Origin: JBPEXY01 sp052031065
Lineage (GTDB): Bacteria > Pseudomonadota > Gammaproteobacteria > Immundisolibacterales > Immundisolibacteraceae
Assembly: GCA_052031065.1 (NCBI GenBank)
Contig: JBPEXY010000261.1
Coordinates: forward strand, 1-64,000
Direction: 5' to 3'
DNA: 64,000 nucleotides
Numbering within the stretch: the stretch's first letter is position 1; every line of letters begins with the position of its first letter. Under the pieces are notes generated by a model, which worked only from the letters and a program-made list of their open reading frames with translations, searched no databases and was not told the DNA's origin. A program made the translations under genes and the position numbers. Shown here one piece after another: positions 1 through 9,512 of this stretch.

Positions 1-35
1 CCCTCATCTTTCTCATTGATCACCAGTAGTACCTG

Positions 36-917
36 TTACTGGTCACGCGCCATTAACGCCTCTATCCGCTGCTCGAGTGGCGGATGACTGTGCAGCAAAC
101 TGGCCAGACCGGAGGTAACACTGGCGGAAATACCCATGGCGTCCAGCTGTTCGGGAAGGTGTGCCGGTTCCCCCGACTGCAACCGGCGCAATGCGGCGAC
201 CATCTTGTCACGCCCGGCGAGGTTGGCGCCACCGATGTCAGCTCGAAACTCGCGCCGTCGACTGAACCACGAAGCAACCACCGAGGCGAGAATACCAAAC
301 ACCACCTGCGCCACCATATTAACGGCAAAGTAGATCATGAAATTGCCGCCGCGACCATCACGGCTGCCGGCTGAACTGGCGATCTGCGCGACGATGCGGG
401 CGAAGAAGATCACGAAGGTGTTCAATACCCCCTGCAGCAACGCCATGGTCACCATGTCCCCATTGGCCACATGACTCACTTCATGGCCCAGTACCGCCTC
501 CAGTTCGTCTCGGCTCATCTGCCGCAGTATTCCCTCACTCACGGCCACCAGCGCAGCATTCCGGTTGGCACCAGTGGCGAATGCATTCATCTCCGGCGCC
601 GGGTAGATGGCCACCTCCGGCATGGCAATTCCTGCCAGTGAGGCCTGGCGCTCAACGGTTTCGACCAGCCAGCGCTCGTCCGCAGTACGCGGAACATCGA
701 TGACCCGCGCGCGGGTCATCATTTTCGCCATCCGCTTGGACACCAACAGCGAAATTAACGAGCCACCCATACCAAACAGCGCAGCAAACAGCAGCAGCAC
801 CGGCATGTTCATGCCCTGCTGAGCCAGGTAGCGATCCAGCCCCAGCAGAGTAAAGGTGATGCTGATCACCACCAGCACCGCGATATTGGTCAGCGCAAAC
901 AGCACAACTCTCTGCAT
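36..917 (-). CDS. htpX: Membrane zinc protease HtpX
   Basis: Inner-membrane M48 metalloprotease that cleaves misfolded or damaged membrane proteins alongside FtsH. The 293-residue length is normal for HtpX. Two hydrophobic segments near residues 5-25 and 38-60 form the N-terminal membrane hairpin. The zinc motif HEVSH lies at residues 145-149, and a third ligand glutamate is expected in the RREFRAD stretch near residue 224. Two more hydrophobic segments lie near 155-175 and 193-215. It ends 35 bases from the window edge and is transcribed away from the alpha/beta hydrolase. HtpX is usually induced by envelope stress (Cpx); no Cpx box was identified here. Family assignment is secure. Confidence 0.95.
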   Translation of the reverse strand: MQRVVLFALTNIAVLVVISITFTLLGLDRYLAQQGMNMPVLLLFAALFGMGGSLISLLVSKRMAKMMTRARVIDVPRTADERWLVETVERQASLAGIAMPEVAIYPAPEMNAFATGANRNAALVAVSEGILRQMSRDELEAVLGHEVSHVANGDMVTMALLQGVLNTFVIFFARIVAQIASSAGSRDGRGGNFMIYFAVNMVAQVVFGILASVVASWFSRRREFRADIGGANLAGRDKMVAALRRLQSGEPAHLPEQLDAMGISASVTSGLASLLHSHPPLEQRIEALMARDQ

Positions 918-1085
918 ATCAGTTATTCCCGCGATCTTCAGTTTGATTTACGTTAGTGTGAACTAGCCGGACAGGCTCCAGCACCAGTTTTTTGCAACTC
1001 ACTCTCGCGCCGGAATTAAGGTCCACATTTACATCCAGAGCAACGCCTGCGTTTTAACTGCCTTTACCTGCAGCTTCGCTCTTCC

Positions 1086-1112
1086 TATATATTTCTCTTT
1101 ATATATTTCTCT
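1086..1112. repeat. Two tandem 13-bp AT-rich repeats
   Basis: The unit TATATATTTCTCT occurs at 1086-1098 and again at 1100-1112, one base apart, in the divergent gap between htpX and the alpha/beta hydrolase. The AT-rich block stands out from the GC-rich surroundings and may overlap a promoter for the downstream gene. No function is shown by sequence alone. Confidence 0.5.
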
Positions 1113-1167
1113 GGCCAGGCCAATTCAAGGCCCAGAGCCACACCCATCACAAAATAGTGAGAACATC

Positions 1168-1944
1168 ATGAATAGTCCAGGTTCACCGCCGCCGGAATTC
1201 ATCACTACTTCACAGGGGCGGCGCCTCGCCTATCATCGTCTGCCAGGCAAGTCTCCAGGCGTGCTCTTCTGCGGCGGCTTCATGTCGGACATGAGCGGTA
1301 CCAAGGCACAGGCGCTGGAGTCTTTCTGCCGCCACCATGGCCGAGCCTTTGTGCGCTTCGACTATTCCGGCCATGGCCAGTCCGGCGGCCAGTTCAGCGA
1401 AGGCACCATCGGCAGCTGGCGGGAAGACGCTCTGGAGGTATTCGACCAGCTCACCGATGGGCCACAGGTCATAGTCGGTTCCAGCATGGGTGGCTGGATT
1501 AGCCTGTTACTGGCGATGGCGAGGCCGGAACGGGTACAGGCGTTACTGTTACTGGCACCGGCGCCAGATTTCACACGAGAGATCTATACTGAGGAGCTCA
1601 ATGACGATGACCGGGCTGCGCTTGAACAGCAAGGTTTTGTGCTACGCCCCACCGAATATGGCGATCAGCCCTACACCATTACCAAAAAACTGATCAGCGA
1701 TGGTGAGCAGTATCTGCTGTTGGAAAAAGATCAGATCCCGGTCATCTGCCCAGTGGAGATTATCCATGGCATGGAGGATAGTGATGTCCACTGGCAGCGC
1801 TCGCTGCCACTGGTGGAAAAATTGCAGGGCGACCAGGTCACGCTCCATTACATCAAACGCGGTGATCACCGACTCTCGGAAGCGGATGACCTGAAACGGA
1901 TCTGCCTACTGGTAGAACAGCTTTGGCACCCCTATCCGAACTAA
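1168..1944 (+). CDS. Alpha/beta hydrolase (serine hydrolase)
   Basis: Cytosolic alpha/beta-fold hydrolase of 258 residues with no signal peptide. The nucleophile elbow GSSMGG (GxSxG) is near residues 105-110. The acid is probably the Asp in HGMEDSD near residue 200, and the catalytic His is in KRGDHRLS near residue 233. The overall pattern resembles the ABHD10/palmitoyl-protein thioesterase-like group, so an esterase or thioesterase role is plausible, but the substrate cannot be read from sequence. It is followed by an amidohydrolase and a GST on the same strand, which could form a loose unit of small-molecule detoxification or catabolism. Confidence 0.8.
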   Translation: MNSPGSPPPEFITTSQGRRLAYHRLPGKSPGVLFCGGFMSDMSGTKAQALESFCRHHGRAFVRFDYSGHGQSGGQFSEGTIGSWREDALEVFDQLTDGPQVIVGSSMGGWISLLLAMARPERVQALLLLAPAPDFTREIYTEELNDDDRAALEQQGFVLRPTEYGDQPYTITKKLISDGEQYLLLEKDQIPVICPVEIIHGMEDSDVHWQRSLPLVEKLQGDQVTLHYIKRGDHRLSEADDLKRICLLVEQLWHPYPN

Positions 1945-2062
1945 TCAGAAGTTGTGGTTGCCGCAACCCAAAGGTTTCGGTTGAATAGGCGAATCGGCGA
2001 TGTCTTCATAAAGAAAAAATCAGACCTGTTTCCGTCGCTGCATCTGGAGAGGAGCATAGACC

Positions 2063-3730
2063 ATGGCAATTGACCTGATCATCCGTAATGGCACCATTAT
2101 CGACGGCAGCGGCCGCCCCGGTTTTGTTGGCGATCTGGCCATCAGTGGAGACACCATTAGCGAAATTGGTAGAGTTGATGCCGGTGCTGCAACGCAGATC
2201 GACGCCAGCGGCAAAATAGTCGCGCCGGGGTTTGTCGATCCACATACCCACTACGATGCCCAGTTAAGCTGGGATCAACAGGTCACGCCGTCCTCATGGC
2301 ACGGAGTCACCACCGCTGTAATCGGCAACTGTGGTGTTGGCATCGCCCCCTGTCGCCCGGACGATCGCCCACTGGCTATTACCGACCTGGTCAACGTCGA
2401 AGCGATACCGGAAAACGTATTGCAGGCAGGTATCGACTGGCGCTGGGAGAGCTTCACGGAGTTTATGCAGGCAACCGTCTCCGCCGGCGTCGCCATCAAC
2501 ATCGGTTTTATGGTTCCGCTGTCGCCTCTGCGGACCTTTGTGCTCGGTACTGCAGCTAGCGACCGAGCGGCAACAGCCTCTGAAACAGACACCATCGCCG
2601 GCCTCCTTGCTGAATCGGTGGAAGCCGGGGCGCTGGGTTTCAGCAGCTCCCAGCAACCCAACCATATCGGTCATCACGGCAAACCACTGGCCAGCCGCCT
2701 GACCAGCGACGATGAATTCCGTCGCTATGCCCAGGTGCTCAAAACCAGCCGCCGCGGAGCGGTGGAGATCGCGGTTACTAAACAGCTCGCCCATCTCGCT
2801 GACGATGAGTTCGATCTGCTGGAAATGCTGCTTGACCAAAGTGGTCGCCATGTCAGCTGGCTGACGCTACTCGATTTAAACGGCGCTCCAAGTGCCGCCT
2901 GGAACTCCCTAGACAAGGCGGCACCACTGGCACAAAGAGGCTGCTATGCACAAACGGTGATCCGGCCATTTCTGGCTGATGCGGACCTGCACAACCCGTT
3001 CATGTTTGCCACCCTCCCTGGCTGGGGTCCAGTGTTTAATCAGAGCACCGAGAAACAGATGGAGATCTTTGCGCAGGCCGGCTTCCGCCGCCAGTTCAAA
3101 GAAGAGATGGCGGGTCCAGGAAACGCCGTCAACGACTGGAACCTTTTTGAGGTACAAAAAGTCACTAATCCAGCGCTCGCTCACCTGGTTGGACAGACCG
3201 TCCAGCAGATCGCAGACGAGCAGGGCATAGACGGCTGTGACGCGCTGCTCGATCTGGCCATTGCCGATGATGTGCAGAGCCGATTCACCGTAGCCGTAGC
3301 CAATTCCGATGACCAGCGGCTGAAAAACCTGATTTGTGACGAACGGGTGCGCATCGGCCTTGCCGACGGCGGTGCCCACGTCGATATGCTTGGCGAAGCC
3401 GGCTACCCGACCTACCTGCTTGGCTACTGGGTCCGCGAGCGGGGCGTCATGTCTCTGGAGCGCGCCGTTCAGCGGATCACCAGCGAACCAGCGGAACTGT
3501 TTGGCATTAGCGACCGCGGCCGCTTGCAAGAAGGACTGAAAGCGGACGTGGTGGTGTTTGATGCCGGCCAGGTGGGTTCAGACCGCCGCCCGCATCTGGT
3601 GGATGATCTGCCAGAAGGAGGAGTCAGAATGGTGACCGAGGCCCGCGGTATCGAACATGTCATCGTTAACGGCGTGCCGATTCTCTCAGCGGGCTCGATT
3701 ACCGGCTCGCTTCCCGGCCGCATCGCCTGA
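2063..3730 (+). CDS. N-acyl-D-amino-acid deacylase family amidohydrolase
   Basis: Zinc-dependent amidohydrolase of the D-aminoacylase family (Amidohydro_3), 555 residues, close to family length. It begins with the beta-sandwich half MAIDLIIRNG. The metal motif HTH is at residues 61-63 (DPHTHYDAQ), followed by NCGVGIAPC near residue 93 and a late GGAHVDM motif near residue 437 that probably supplies a conserved active-site residue. The C-terminus returns to the beta-sandwich (GLKADVVVFDAG). A GAGAGG-type ribosome site lies just before the ATG. Members hydrolyse N-acyl-D-amino acids or related amides; many homologues beside catabolic genes act on unknown amides, so the substrate is open. Confidence 0.85.
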   Translation: MAIDLIIRNGTIIDGSGRPGFVGDLAISGDTISEIGRVDAGAATQIDASGKIVAPGFVDPHTHYDAQLSWDQQVTPSSWHGVTTAVIGNCGVGIAPCRPDDRPLAITDLVNVEAIPENVLQAGIDWRWESFTEFMQATVSAGVAINIGFMVPLSPLRTFVLGTAASDRAATASETDTIAGLLAESVEAGALGFSSSQQPNHIGHHGKPLASRLTSDDEFRRYAQVLKTSRRGAVEIAVTKQLAHLADDEFDLLEMLLDQSGRHVSWLTLLDLNGAPSAAWNSLDKAAPLAQRGCYAQTVIRPFLADADLHNPFMFATLPGWGPVFNQSTEKQMEIFAQAGFRRQFKEEMAGPGNAVNDWNLFEVQKVTNPALAHLVGQTVQQIADEQGIDGCDALLDLAIADDVQSRFTVAVANSDDQRLKNLICDERVRIGLADGGAHVDMLGEAGYPTYLLGYWVRERGVMSLERAVQRITSEPAELFGISDRGRLQEGLKADVVVFDAGQVGSDRRPHLVDDLPEGGVRMVTEARGIEHVIVNGVPILSAGSITGSLPGRIA

Positions 3731-3799
3731 AACAAATTTGAATTGACGACAGCTCCCTGAATCCGCTGCTGATCTCCACACTCTTCTTTGGACCGGCCG

Positions 3800-4408
3800 A
3801 TGATCCAGCTCTATGCATTCCCGCTCTCCGGCAATAGCCGTAAAGTTCTACTGACCCTTGAAGAGATCGGCATCGACTATCAGTTCGAGCAGATCAACCT
3901 GATGCAGGGCGAACAGAAACGGGATGCCTATCTGGCTATCAACCCCAACGGCAAGGTACCGGCAGTGCGCGATGGCGAGTTACTTCTCTGGGAGTCATCG
4001 GCGATCATGCTCTATCTGGCGGAAAAATTTCCGCATAGCGGCCTGCTGCCAACTGATCCGCTGCAGCGGGCAAAGCTCTACCAGTGGCTGACCTGGCAGC
4101 CCGGAACCTACAACCCACCACTCAGCGCGCTTAACGCGGAAATGGTCTTTAAGCCACCCGGCCAACAGAGTCCGGAGAGAATCGCTGAACTAAAAGCAAC
4201 GGTCGAAGCCAACAACCTGATCATCGATAAACAGCTGGGTGAAAAAGAGTATTTGCTGGACACTTTTTCCCTGGCTGACATTGTCATGCTGCCCCATCTC
4301 AGCGCTGCAGCCGACCGCGGCTGTAATCTCTCCACCAGGATCGCGGTATATTTAAACCGCCTGCGGGAAAGGGAAAGCTGGCAAAAAGTCAGTACCATGG
4401 CCACCTGA
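3800..4408 (+). CDS. Glutathione S-transferase
   Basis: Cytosolic GST of about 202 residues: thioredoxin-like N-terminal domain (about 1-78) and all-alpha C-terminal domain. The N-terminus MIQLYAFPLSGNSRKV carries Ser in the position where beta- and theta-like GSTs activate glutathione. The NPNGKVPAV cis-proline loop and the glutathione-contact motif WESSAIMLYL are clear. The ATG at 3800 is preferred to an in-frame TTG at 3788 because the fold begins there. GSTs near oxygenase genes often handle epoxides or reactive intermediates, or isomerise ring-cleavage products; that role is inference here. Confidence 0.88.
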   Translation: MIQLYAFPLSGNSRKVLLTLEEIGIDYQFEQINLMQGEQKRDAYLAINPNGKVPAVRDGELLLWESSAIMLYLAEKFPHSGLLPTDPLQRAKLYQWLTWQPGTYNPPLSALNAEMVFKPPGQQSPERIAELKATVEANNLIIDKQLGEKEYLLDTFSLADIVMLPHLSAAADRGCNLSTRIAVYLNRLRERESWQKVSTMAT

Positions 4409-4460
4409 ACCAAACGAACACCCATATCGACTGAGCAACCAGAATACTCTTCCCCTGCAA

Positions 4461-5837
4461 ATGTCTGAACTGATCTCAAACCCGATTGCGTCAGCAATGG
4501 TAATCGGCGTACTGGCGGCACTGTTGGCGGTCGCCATTAGCCTGCTCGCATACCAGCATAACTCTAGTCAACGGAGCTCCCGAGAGCTGCAGCAGTTAGC
4601 CCGGTTACTGGAACAGGCGCTGGACGAGAATGCCGCTATTCCAACGGAATCACTCGACCTTGGCGATGAGATCAGTGCATTAACGGTGCCAATCAACAAA
4701 CTGCTAGAGGCACGCGCGGCGGAAAGCTACGATCGTCAACAACTGATGACGGAGCTGGCCAAGGGACTGAACCACAACATGAACAATCTGCTGTTCGGTA
4801 TCCTCGGTGCCGCGCAGTTAATCCGGCGTCACAGCAGTGATAACGATATCCAAAAATGGGCAGAAACGATTGGCAGCGACGGTCGCAAGCTGACTGAACT
4901 GATTCGCGAGCTGACGGATGCGGTAACCGGGCAAACCGACCAGTCACCGGAAACCGTCGACCTCAATGAACTGGTGGAGAACCTGGTGATGGAGCAGCTG
5001 CCGGGGTGGCAAGATGAATTTGCCGGAAGTAATCTGCCCTTTGAATTTCACTCCTTTACCGCCAGGCAACTCCCTTCGATCAGGGCGAACCGTTCCGGAC
5101 TGCGCAAGTTGCTGTTGGTTCTGCTATCCAACGCCAGAGATGCCCTCGTCAGCGGCGGCAATATCTGGCTTACCACTGCGGAAACCTCTCCCGGAGAGAT
5201 CAGTCTGACCGTCCGTGACGATGGAGTAGGCATGGATGCTGAAACCCGCAGAAGGGTATTCGACCCCTTTTTTACTACCAAAAAGGGCATTGGCACCGGA
5301 CTCGGCCTGTCGACGGTACTGACCACGGTGATGCGCTGGGACGGCACCGTTTCTGTTGTCAGCGAGCCCGGCGGTGGCACCACCTTTACGGTGACCTTCC
5401 CGGTCAGAGAGCCCACTGAAGTGCCTGCGATAAGCATCCAGTCTGTTCCTGACCGGGCGAGAATTTTTGTGGTGGACGATCAACCAGTTATCGGTGAAGT
5501 AATCCGCAGCGCGCTGCAGGAGCGCTATGACGTAAGCGTCTGCCAGGATGCCGAATCGGCGCTGAGAATGTTCAAACCGGGGCGCTGGGATATTGCCATG
5601 ATTGACCTCGGGTTACCCGGCCTCAGCGGCGAACAGCTGGCGCGTCGGCTGAAAGAGAGCGATGAAAACCTGATCCGCATTTTGATGACCGGCTGGGTCC
5701 TTGATAGCAATGATCCACGACGGGAACAGTTTGAATTTCATCTGCAGAAGCCAGTCGCCGACATCTCAGTACTTAATCAGGTGATAGAAAAAGCATTGGC
5801 GATGCGCGAACGCTCCCTGCTCAACCGCTCCAGCTAG
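4461..5837 (+). CDS. Membrane-anchored hybrid histidine kinase with receiver domain
   Basis: Sensor kinase of 458 residues. One transmembrane helix lies near residues 12-31 and there is almost no periplasmic region, so any signal is probably sensed in the membrane or cytosol. The H-box is GLNHNMNNLL near residue 102; the His is kept but the usual HD pair is HN. The ATPase domain has the N box (LLSNARDAL), G1 (DDGVGMD), F (FDPFFTTK) and G2 (GTGLGLS). A C-terminal receiver from about residue 336 has the acidic pair VVDD, phospho-acceptor Asp in MIDLGLPG and Lys in LQKPV. No separate response regulator is adjacent, so output is through another protein or phosphorelay. Confidence 0.87.
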   Translation: MSELISNPIASAMVIGVLAALLAVAISLLAYQHNSSQRSSRELQQLARLLEQALDENAAIPTESLDLGDEISALTVPINKLLEARAAESYDRQQLMTELAKGLNHNMNNLLFGILGAAQLIRRHSSDNDIQKWAETIGSDGRKLTELIRELTDAVTGQTDQSPETVDLNELVENLVMEQLPGWQDEFAGSNLPFEFHSFTARQLPSIRANRSGLRKLLLVLLSNARDALVSGGNIWLTTAETSPGEISLTVRDDGVGMDAETRRRVFDPFFTTKKGIGTGLGLSTVLTTVMRWDGTVSVVSEPGGGTTFTVTFPVREPTEVPAISIQSVPDRARIFVVDDQPVIGEVIRSALQERYDVSVCQDAESALRMFKPGRWDIAMIDLGLPGLSGEQLARRLKESDENLIRILMTGWVLDSNDPRREQFEFHLQKPVADISVLNQVIEKALAMRERSLLNRSS

Positions 5838-5852
5838 ACTCTTCTCCGGTAC

Positions 5853-8800
5853 CTATTCCAGCTCGCAGACCAGATCGCCCGCCACCAGTTCACTGCCTAC
5901 ATCCAGCGGCAACCGCTGCACCACCCCGGCGCGTGGCGCAACAACCACATTGAGCATTTTCATTGCTTCAGTGGTGAGCAGCTTGTCGCCCTCAGCCACC
6001 TCATCTCCAGCGGAGACATGAAGCTCGACAATGACCCCCGGCATCGGCGCGCCAATATGGTTATCGTTAAGCGGATCAGCCGGTTCATGACTCTCCACCT
6101 CCACTGCCGCAGAGCGATCAATCAACCGCAAATCACGGCGACGACCATTGAGCTCAAAAAATATCTGCCGATAGCCACCCTCTTCCAGCTCGCCGATAGC
6201 CACCAGCTTGATGATCAACGTCTTACCCGGCTCAATTTCGATGAAATACTCCTCACCGATGGTCAGACCATAGAAAAACGCTGCCGTGTCAAGCACCGAA
6301 ACATCGCCAAAACGCTGCTCAAACAGCGCGTATTCGCGAAAAATTTTCGGATAGAGCGCGGCTGAAATCAGCTCCTGCGTGGTCGGCTGGCGTCCCAGCA
6401 GCTGGTTCAGATCAGCAGCGTCGGCATCGAAATCCCAAGCTTCGAGAAGTTCACCGGGACGCACCTGAATCGGCTCCTCTTCACCACAAACAGCACGCTG
6501 CAGCGCCAACGGAAATCCCCCATCGGGCTGCCCCATCATGCCGCTGAGCAGACTGACAATAGAGTCGGGGAACGCCAGATCATGACCCTGGGCAATAACA
6601 TCATCAGGAGTCAGGTCGTTCTGCACCATAAACAGCGCCATGTCACCAACCGCTTTCGATGAAGGCGTTACCTTGATGATATCGCCGAGCATGTCGTTAA
6701 CCGTGCGATACATCTGTTTGACTTCATTCCAGCGGTCGCCAAGACCCATGGAAATCGCCTGCGGCCGATAGTTGGAATACTGACCGCCCGGAATTTCATG
6801 TTCATAGACATCTGCACTACCGGCCTTCAACCCACACTCGAATGGAGCGTAGAGCGGTCTTACACTCTCCCAGTAATCGGCCAGCTGCTGTAACCCCTGG
6901 GCGTCGAGTCCCGGATCCCGGTCACTGCCACGCAGCGCCGCCTGCAGCGCATTCAGGGACGGCTGCGAAGTGATACCGGACATCGCACTCAACGCCGCAT
7001 CAACAACATCAACCCCGGCCTCGGAAGCTGCCAGCAGACTGGCAACGCCATTGCCGCTGGTATCGTGGGTATGCAGGTGAACCGGAATGGTCAGCACATC
7101 TTTCAGCTCACTGACCAGAATGCGCGCCGCCGCTGGCCGCAGCAGGCCCGCCATGTCCTTGATCGCAAGAATATGGGCACCTGCCTGCTCGATCTCCCGC
7201 GCCCGCTGCAGGTAGTAGTCGAGGGTAAATTTCACCCGTTTGCCATCGGTGATATCACCGCTGTAGCAAATTGCCGCCTCGGCGATCTTGCCGTTCTCGG
7301 CTACCCGCTCAATACAGGGCCGCAGACCCTCTACCCAGTTGAGACAGTCGAAGATACGAAACAGATCGATACCGGCGGTGGCTGCTTCATCAATGAACCG
7401 ATTGACAACATTGTCGGGATAATTGGTATAGCCCACCGCATTACCGGAACGCAGCAGCATCTGTAACAGGCTGCCGGGCAGTTGCTCTCGTAATCGAGCC
7501 AAGCGCTGCCAGGGATCTTCGTGGAGGAAACGATAGGCTACATCGAAGGTGGCACCGCCCCACATCTCAAACGAGAACAGATCACCACCGGCGATTGCGG
7601 TCGCTGGAGCAATCTGCATCAGATCGCGAGTCCGTACCCGGGTTGCCAACAGCGACTGATGGGCATCCCGGAAAGTGGTATCGGTCACCTGCAAACGCTG
7701 CTGTTCCATCAGCCAGCGGCTCAACCCTTCTGGCCCCTGCTGCTGGAACACCTCATAGGCAGGGGAGATTTTTGCCACCCCGGCCAGGGACGGCAATTGC
7801 GGCAAAGCTGGCGACTTAACAACCGCATCGGCCGCAATTCCGGGGAAACCGTGCAGTGCCAGTTCAGAAAAATAGCCCAGCAATTTGTTCGCCCGGTCCT
7901 GACGCGGCTTGAACTCCAGCAGCTCCGGATGATTATCAATAAAAGTGGTATCACACCTGCCGGCCTGAAATGCCGGGTGTTCGAGCAGGTTCTCCAGAAA
8001 CGGAATATTGGTCTTCACGCCACGGATTCGAAACTCCCGTATCGCCCGCAGCCCCTTGGCAACCGCCTGGTCGTAATCCAGCGCCCAGGAACAGACCTTG
8101 ATTAGCAACGAGTCGTAGTAGGGTGAAATCACCGCACCGTCGAAACCGGCACCCACATCGAGGCGAATGCCGAACCCTTCAGCCGGTCGGAAGGTGGTGA
8201 TCTGCCCCGAGTCGGGGGCAAAGCCGTTGCCGGCATCTTCGGTGGTGAGCCTCAGTTGCAGACAGTAGCCGCTTTTTTTAACCGCTGCCTGGTCGGCAAT
8301 ACGAATGGTGTCATCATGCAGCGGATACCCCTGGGCCACATGAATCTGCGCCTGCACCAGATCGCGCCCGGTGATCACCTCGGTGATGGTGTGCTCCACC
8401 TGAATACGTGGGTTGACCTCGATAAAGTAGTGGCGCCCTTCCGCATCGAAAAGGAATTCAACGGTACCGGCATTGCTGTAATCCACCTGGCGACAGATCG
8501 CCAGCGCGTCACGGTAAATTGCCTGCCGCTGCTTGTCAGTCAGGTTGAGCGCCGGAGCTACTTCAACCACCTTCTGGTGACGCCGCTGCACCGAGCAGTC
8601 ACGCTCAAACAGATGCACCAGGTTGCCGTAGCGATCGCCAAGTACCTGCACTTCAATGTGTCGTGGCTGGCGTAGATAGCGCTCAAGAAAAATGGTCGCG
8701 TCACCAAAAGCCGATTCCGCCTCTGACCGGCATTTCGCCATGGCAGCGACGAGCTCATCGTCACTCTCAACTACAGCCATACCGCGCCCACCGCCGCCCA

Positions 8801-9305
8801 TGGCGGCTTTGACCATCAGCGGGTAGCCAGCCTCGGCGGCGAAAGCCAGTGCCTGGTCATCGCTTGCAATGGCATCTTCGGTGCCCGGAATAGTCGGCAA
8901 ACCGGCCTGCTGCGCTGCGTGCCGAGCTTTGACCTTATCCCCAAGGGCATCCAGCACATCGGCAGATGGACCAATAAAGGTGATACCCGCAGCCTCACAG
9001 GCGCGCGCAAACCCACTGTTCTCAGACAGAAAACCATAACCGGGATGGATTGCATCCACCTCTTTTGCCAACGCCAACTCGATAATCTCATCGTATTCGA
9101 GGTAGGCCGCCAGCGGTGACTTGCCCTTGCCAACCTGATAGGCCTCATCCGCTTTATAACGGTGCAGATGGAGCCGATCCTCATGGGAGTAGATAGCGAC
9201 AGTAGAAATGCCAAGCTCGGTACAGGCACGAAAGACCCGAATGGCAATTTCGCCCCGGTTGGCAACCAGTATTTTTCTGAAAGGTTTGATCTTTACAGCG
9301 CTCAT
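5853..9305 (-). CDS. pyc: Pyruvate carboxylase, single chain
   Basis: Cytosolic biotin enzyme that makes oxaloacetate from pyruvate, bicarbonate and ATP to refill the TCA cycle. At 1150 residues it has the full alpha-type layout: biotin carboxylase (from KILVANRGEIAIRV at residue 12, ATP loop GGGGRGM near 170, catalytic region VEVNPRIQVEHT near 300), carboxyltransferase (RDAHQSLLATR near 547, metal-site HLHTHDT near 745) and the C-terminal carrier domain with biotin lysine at about residue 1116 in EAMKM. It ends 16 bases from the convergent kinase gene. Anaplerosis by pyruvate carboxylase suits an organism that lives on acetyl-CoA and pyruvate from ring degradation. Confidence 0.96.
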   Translation of the reverse strand: MSAVKIKPFRKILVANRGEIAIRVFRACTELGISTVAIYSHEDRLHLHRYKADEAYQVGKGKSPLAAYLEYDEIIELALAKEVDAIHPGYGFLSENSGFARACEAAGITFIGPSADVLDALGDKVKARHAAQQAGLPTIPGTEDAIASDDQALAFAAEAGYPLMVKAAMGGGGRGMAVVESDDELVAAMAKCRSEAESAFGDATIFLERYLRQPRHIEVQVLGDRYGNLVHLFERDCSVQRRHQKVVEVAPALNLTDKQRQAIYRDALAICRQVDYSNAGTVEFLFDAEGRHYFIEVNPRIQVEHTITEVITGRDLVQAQIHVAQGYPLHDDTIRIADQAAVKKSGYCLQLRLTTEDAGNGFAPDSGQITTFRPAEGFGIRLDVGAGFDGAVISPYYDSLLIKVCSWALDYDQAVAKGLRAIREFRIRGVKTNIPFLENLLEHPAFQAGRCDTTFIDNHPELLEFKPRQDRANKLLGYFSELALHGFPGIAADAVVKSPALPQLPSLAGVAKISPAYEVFQQQGPEGLSRWLMEQQRLQVTDTTFRDAHQSLLATRVRTRDLMQIAPATAIAGGDLFSFEMWGGATFDVAYRFLHEDPWQRLARLREQLPGSLLQMLLRSGNAVGYTNYPDNVVNRFIDEAATAGIDLFRIFDCLNWVEGLRPCIERVAENGKIAEAAICYSGDITDGKRVKFTLDYYLQRAREIEQAGAHILAIKDMAGLLRPAAARILVSELKDVLTIPVHLHTHDTSGNGVASLLAASEAGVDVVDAALSAMSGITSQPSLNALQAALRGSDRDPGLDAQGLQQLADYWESVRPLYAPFECGLKAGSADVYEHEIPGGQYSNYRPQAISMGLGDRWNEVKQMYRTVNDMLGDIIKVTPSSKAVGDMALFMVQNDLTPDDVIAQGHDLAFPDSIVSLLSGMMGQPDGGFPLALQRAVCGEEEPIQVRPGELLEAWDFDADAADLNQLLGRQPTTQELISAALYPKIFREYALFEQRFGDVSVLDTAAFFYGLTIGEEYFIEIEPGKTLIIKLVAIGELEEGGYRQIFFELNGRRRDLRLIDRSAAVEVESHEPADPLNDNHIGAPMPGVIVELHVSAGDEVAEGDKLLTTEAMKMLNVVVAPRAGVVQRLPLDVGSELVAGDLVCELE

Positions 9306-9512
9306 CTATTCCTCAGCTTAATGGTGGCACCTGGCGTATGGCAGTCAGCCCTTCCTACCAGCTCATTACAACTTACAATTTAACAGTCGGGCAGTTATCC
9401 CAGCCAGACCAGGCACATATAATGATACTGACCCGCCATACTCTCGCCACCTCAGCACCAGCCTGACGCCCCCCGCAACAGACCTGCCGGACCGACTCAG
9501 CCGCGCCCGGTT

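Noticed and set aside
22..41. CCAGTA/TACTGG dyad at the htpX 3' end
   Set aside because: Six-base arms with an eight-base loop and no T-run; it overlaps the stop codon and is not a convincing terminator.
2909..3529. Long antisense open frame opposite the amidohydrolase
   Set aside because: The plus-strand gene has clear family motifs through this stretch; the antisense product shows none. GC-rich codon bias makes such frames common.
7521..8105. 194-codon plus-strand frame inside pyruvate carboxylase
   Set aside because: It lies fully opposite conserved carboxylase sequence and has no domain.
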